Source: Deltaproteobacteria bacterium (GTDB taxonomy: Bacteria; Desulfobacterota; Desulfarculia; Adiutricales; Adiutricaceae). From it: a stretch of DNA of 36,083 nucleotides. Shown one piece after another: positions 34,025-36,083 of the stretch. The notes beneath the pieces are model-generated. The model had not been told where the DNA came from. It was given only the letters and a program-made list of their open reading frames with translations, and did no database searches. Position 1 is the first letter of the stretch. Every line of letters starts with the position of its first letter. The position numbers and the translations under genes are program-made. The stretch is from NCBI GenBank assembly GCA_031269825.1, contig JAISYP010000038.1, positions 1 to 36,083 of the forward strand, written 5' to 3'.

Positions 34025-35470
34025 TTAAAAAAAGATGAAAGTCTCTAAAATGAATAAGGGAACCAAAACGCCGATCGACCAGGCCATATACCCAAAAAAA
34101 CTAGGCATCCGAACGCCTCTTTCTTCGGCGATGGAGCGAACCATAAAGTTAGGGGCGTTGCCGATGTAGGTGTTGGCTCCCATGAAAACCGCCCCACAAC
34201 TGATGGCCGCTAAAGTCAAAGGCAGCTCGTTCATTAAGACGTTGGCTTGACCGCCCGCGGTATTAAAAAAGACTAGATAAGTCGGGGCGTTGTCCAGAAA
34301 ACTGGATAGCGTTCCAGTTAGCCAAAAGTAGGCGGTATTGACCGGTTGCCCCGCTGGGTTCGTCACTAAGGCGATAAGGGATTTTAAGGCGCCCGCGGAA
34401 CCAGCCCGAAGAATGGCGATGGCTGGAATCATGGTTAGGAAGATGCCGCCAAAAATTTTCGCCACCTCAAGTATTGGTCCCCAGGTGAAATGGTTGCCGC
34501 GTCGGGTTTGTTTATTAGTCAACAAAAGAGACAACCCGGTCAAAGCTAACAAGCCCACGTCTCGGACAAGGTCGGAATATAGGTAAGTTATATCCTCCCA
34601 GATGGTTATAAATCCCTTGGAGCGAGCTAAACCACTATAAAGAACCAGACCCACCACTCCCAAGAGAAGCGGGAAATTGATGGAGCCCCTTAGGCCCAGG
34701 GTTTCATCGCTTTTAACCATGGGACAACCTTCCTTTTTGAAAAGGTAAAGGTCAATGACAAAATGGATTGCCAACAAGAGGACGACCATAAAGAGAGTTT
34801 GGCGCCAAATATGGGCGGTGGTCCAGAAAAAAGTCACGCCTTTCAAAAAGCCTAAGAATAGGGGTGGATCGCCCAATGGGGTTAAAGAGCCCCCAATGTT
34901 GGCCACCAAGAAGATGAAGAAGACCACGTTATGGACGCGATAACGGCGGTGGGCCGAGGCTTTTAAATAAGGTCGGATTAACAGCATGGCCGCCCCTGTG
35001 GTGCCCATCAGACTCGCCAAACAAGTTCCGATGGTCAAAAAACCCAAATTGACTAAAGGGGTTCCTGATAGGGAGCCTTTGAGTTGGATGCCGCCAGCTA
35101 TGGTGAACAAAGCCAACAAAAGGATGATAAAAGGAATGTATTCCGAGATGATGGTGTGGATCGCGCTATAGAACGTGACACTGGGGCCCAGTAAGAAAAA
35201 GCCTGGAATCAGGAACAAAAGAGCCCATAAAACGGTCACTTTCCCAAAATGATGTTCCCAGAAACCAGCCGCGAACAGAGGAAATAGAGCGATGGAAAGA
35301 AGCAGACCCGCGAAAGGGATGGCCCAAACGACCGAAAGGGAGGAGCCATCCAAATGGAGTTCGGCGGCTTGAGCGGGGGTGGCCAGAGCCAGAATCAAAA
35401 CCAAAGCGGCCAAAAAGGCTCCTGGTAGCTTGAAATGGGCCATGGTCTGTCTGGTCATGATAATATTCAT
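34025..35470 (-). CDS. Sodium:proton antiporter / CitMHS_2-type ion transporter
   Basis: 481 residues with about 12 membrane segments. It belongs to the ion-transporter superfamily branch annotated as sodium:proton antiporters (NhaD-like, CitMHS_2). Diagnostic stretches are GFWEHHFGKV, then IPFIILLLALFTIAGGI, GTTGAAMLLIRPYLK, VFFIFLVANIGGSLTPLGDPPLFLGFL and LSSFLDNAPTYLVFF. An N-terminal hydrophobic segment (LPGAFLAALVLILALATPAQA) looks like a signal peptide. ATG 35470 has a GAGG site at about ten bases; ATGs at 35458 and 35443 are alternatives. The ion specificity is inferred from family membership only. It stands alone and is probably transcribed by itself. Confidence 0.88.
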   Translation of the reverse strand: MNIIMTRQTMAHFKLPGAFLAALVLILALATPAQAAELHLDGSSLSVVWAIPFAGLLLSIALFPLFAAGFWEHHFGKVTVLWALLFLIPGFFLLGPSVTFYSAIHTIISEYIPFIILLLALFTIAGGIQLKGSLSGTPLVNLGFLTIGTCLASLMGTTGAAMLLIRPYLKASAHRRYRVHNVVFFIFLVANIGGSLTPLGDPPLFLGFLKGVTFFWTTAHIWRQTLFMVVLLLAIHFVIDLYLFKKEGCPMVKSDETLGLRGSINFPLLLGVVGLVLYSGLARSKGFITIWEDITYLYSDLVRDVGLLALTGLSLLLTNKQTRRGNHFTWGPILEVAKIFGGIFLTMIPAIAILRAGSAGALKSLIALVTNPAGQPVNTAYFWLTGTLSSFLDNAPTYLVFFNTAGGQANVLMNELPLTLAAISCGAVFMGANTYIGNAPNFMVRSIAEERGVRMPSFFGYMAWSIGVLVPLFILETFIFF

Positions 35471-36083
35471 GCGAATTTAACCTCAATAAAGTTAAATGAA
35501 GTGTATATACTGTATTAAAAAGGGAGGAAATAGGGTCGATTTAAACAGCGTCGATTAAACGAACTTAAATTGATAGTACCATTTTTAGGGCTGGTTGTCA
35601 TATATTTGACTTTAGCTGGGCCTGTAGGGAGGGGCCAGCCGCTGGAAAAAGATTAGGCCACGGCGAGGGGCGGCTTTTTCCGGGAATCAGACAATATTTA
35701 GTATATTTGGTATTTTTTTACCACTAGATGTTGTGGTCGAGCGAGCGTCTTCGGTCAAAGATTGATGACTCGCGGGCGCGGCCGGCTAATTAAAGGGCGG
35801 TTTCTGGAAAAAACTTTCAACGTATGATGGCTTCGCGAAAACTCTAGTTTAAGGGAAAGCGTCTAGTAAAAAAGTAATAATTTCAATATCTTATAAATTA
35901 GAAATTTTGAATTTTAGACTTTTCGCGAGACCATCAACGTATGATAAAAAAACTCTTTTAATATATTAAGAGTTTCCTAATCTGCCGGACTATAGAAAAC
36001 CGCTGGAACCTTTTGATTCATTCCCCCTAACGGTCGGTGCCCCCACATTGAGTGTGACTTTTTGCGGGTTTTGACAGAAGACC
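35471..36083. other. Intergenic region upstream of the antiporter
   Basis: No gene. The first 50 bases contain the antiporter ribosome site and a GTATATAC palindrome in a likely promoter. An inverted repeat GGAAAAAG/CTTTTTCC lies at 35644-35681. The MITE-like copy 2 is at 35826-35935. The last about 100 bases are AT-rich and then of mixed composition, with nothing recognised. Confidence 0.5.
35826..35935. mobile_element. MITE-like element, copy 2, with target-site duplication
   Basis: 110 bases between GATGGCTTCGCGAAAA and TTTTCGCGAGACCATC, terminal inverted repeats of each other. AACGTAT stands directly outside both ends (35819-35825 and 35936-35942). If the end is drawn one base inward, the duplication is the 9-base CAACGTATG. 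Matches copy 1 at 33011-33120 over its whole length. No ORF is present; it would depend on a transposase made elsewhere. Confidence 0.85.

Overview
The window falls into two unlike halves. Positions 1 to about 19,430 are an AT-rich, repeat-filled, mostly decayed accessory region. Positions about 19,490 to 36,083 are an ordinary, well-preserved chromosomal stretch with every recognisable gene on the minus strand. The gene content (an MJ0042-type zinc-ribbon protein, an ExeA-like ATPase with an NTF2-like tail, a CitMHS_2-type antiporter, AmpG, YhhQ, Pcm) suggests a Gram-negative proteobacterium of the deltaproteobacterial (Desulfobacterota) kind. The heavy pseudogene load would fit a host-associated lineage, but I cannot fix the taxon from sequence alone.

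The left half is built from repeated copies of one module. The complete copy (about 2,200-8,600) consists of an AT-rich spacer repeat (R1), a leader with small decayed ORFs (L), a gene for a ModA-like substrate-binding-fold protein without a signal peptide (3986-4870), and a gene for a secreted filamentous-haemagglutinin-like adhesin with a TPS domain and GLUG repeats (4943-8515). Its three control points each carry a hairpin: one just before the ModA-like start, a perfect 12-bp-stem hairpin between the two genes, and one after the adhesin. Around it lie broken or mosaic copies: ModA-like remnants at 61-760, 1264-1903, 2163-2225, 8660-9191, 10838-11150 and 13862-14739; a second open but C-terminally altered copy at 16828-17637; and adhesin fragments at 9285-10766, 11150-11718 and 14813-15180. 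Copies are joined at abrupt points (near 8650, 10135, 11150 and 15180), and identity is patchy, as expected from recombination or gene conversion. One leader carries a 27-unit CT tract inside a small ORF. A deleted IS1634-family transposase (17911-18490) and a separate 300-bp repeat (12045-12345 and 18748-19030) close this half. No TpsB exporter and no modB/modC genes are present, so the module is not a normal molybdate transporter or a complete two-partner secretion locus.

The right half reads right to left. A sodium:proton antiporter (35470-34025) is followed by a gene-poor stretch with a MITE-like element and a cluster of hairpins. Next is a coupled pair: a proline-rich exported LytR_C-domain protein overlapping a radical SAM/SPASM gene. 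Then come a Sel1-repeat protein, an apparent operon (ExeA-like ATPase, AmpG, YhhQ, SprT-DUF2786 fusion), and Pcm, a PH/SHOCT protein and a zinc-ribbon membrane protein. Much of this concerns the cell envelope. A 110-bp MITE-like sequence occurs twice (33011-33120 and 35826-35935), the second copy with clean target-site duplications.
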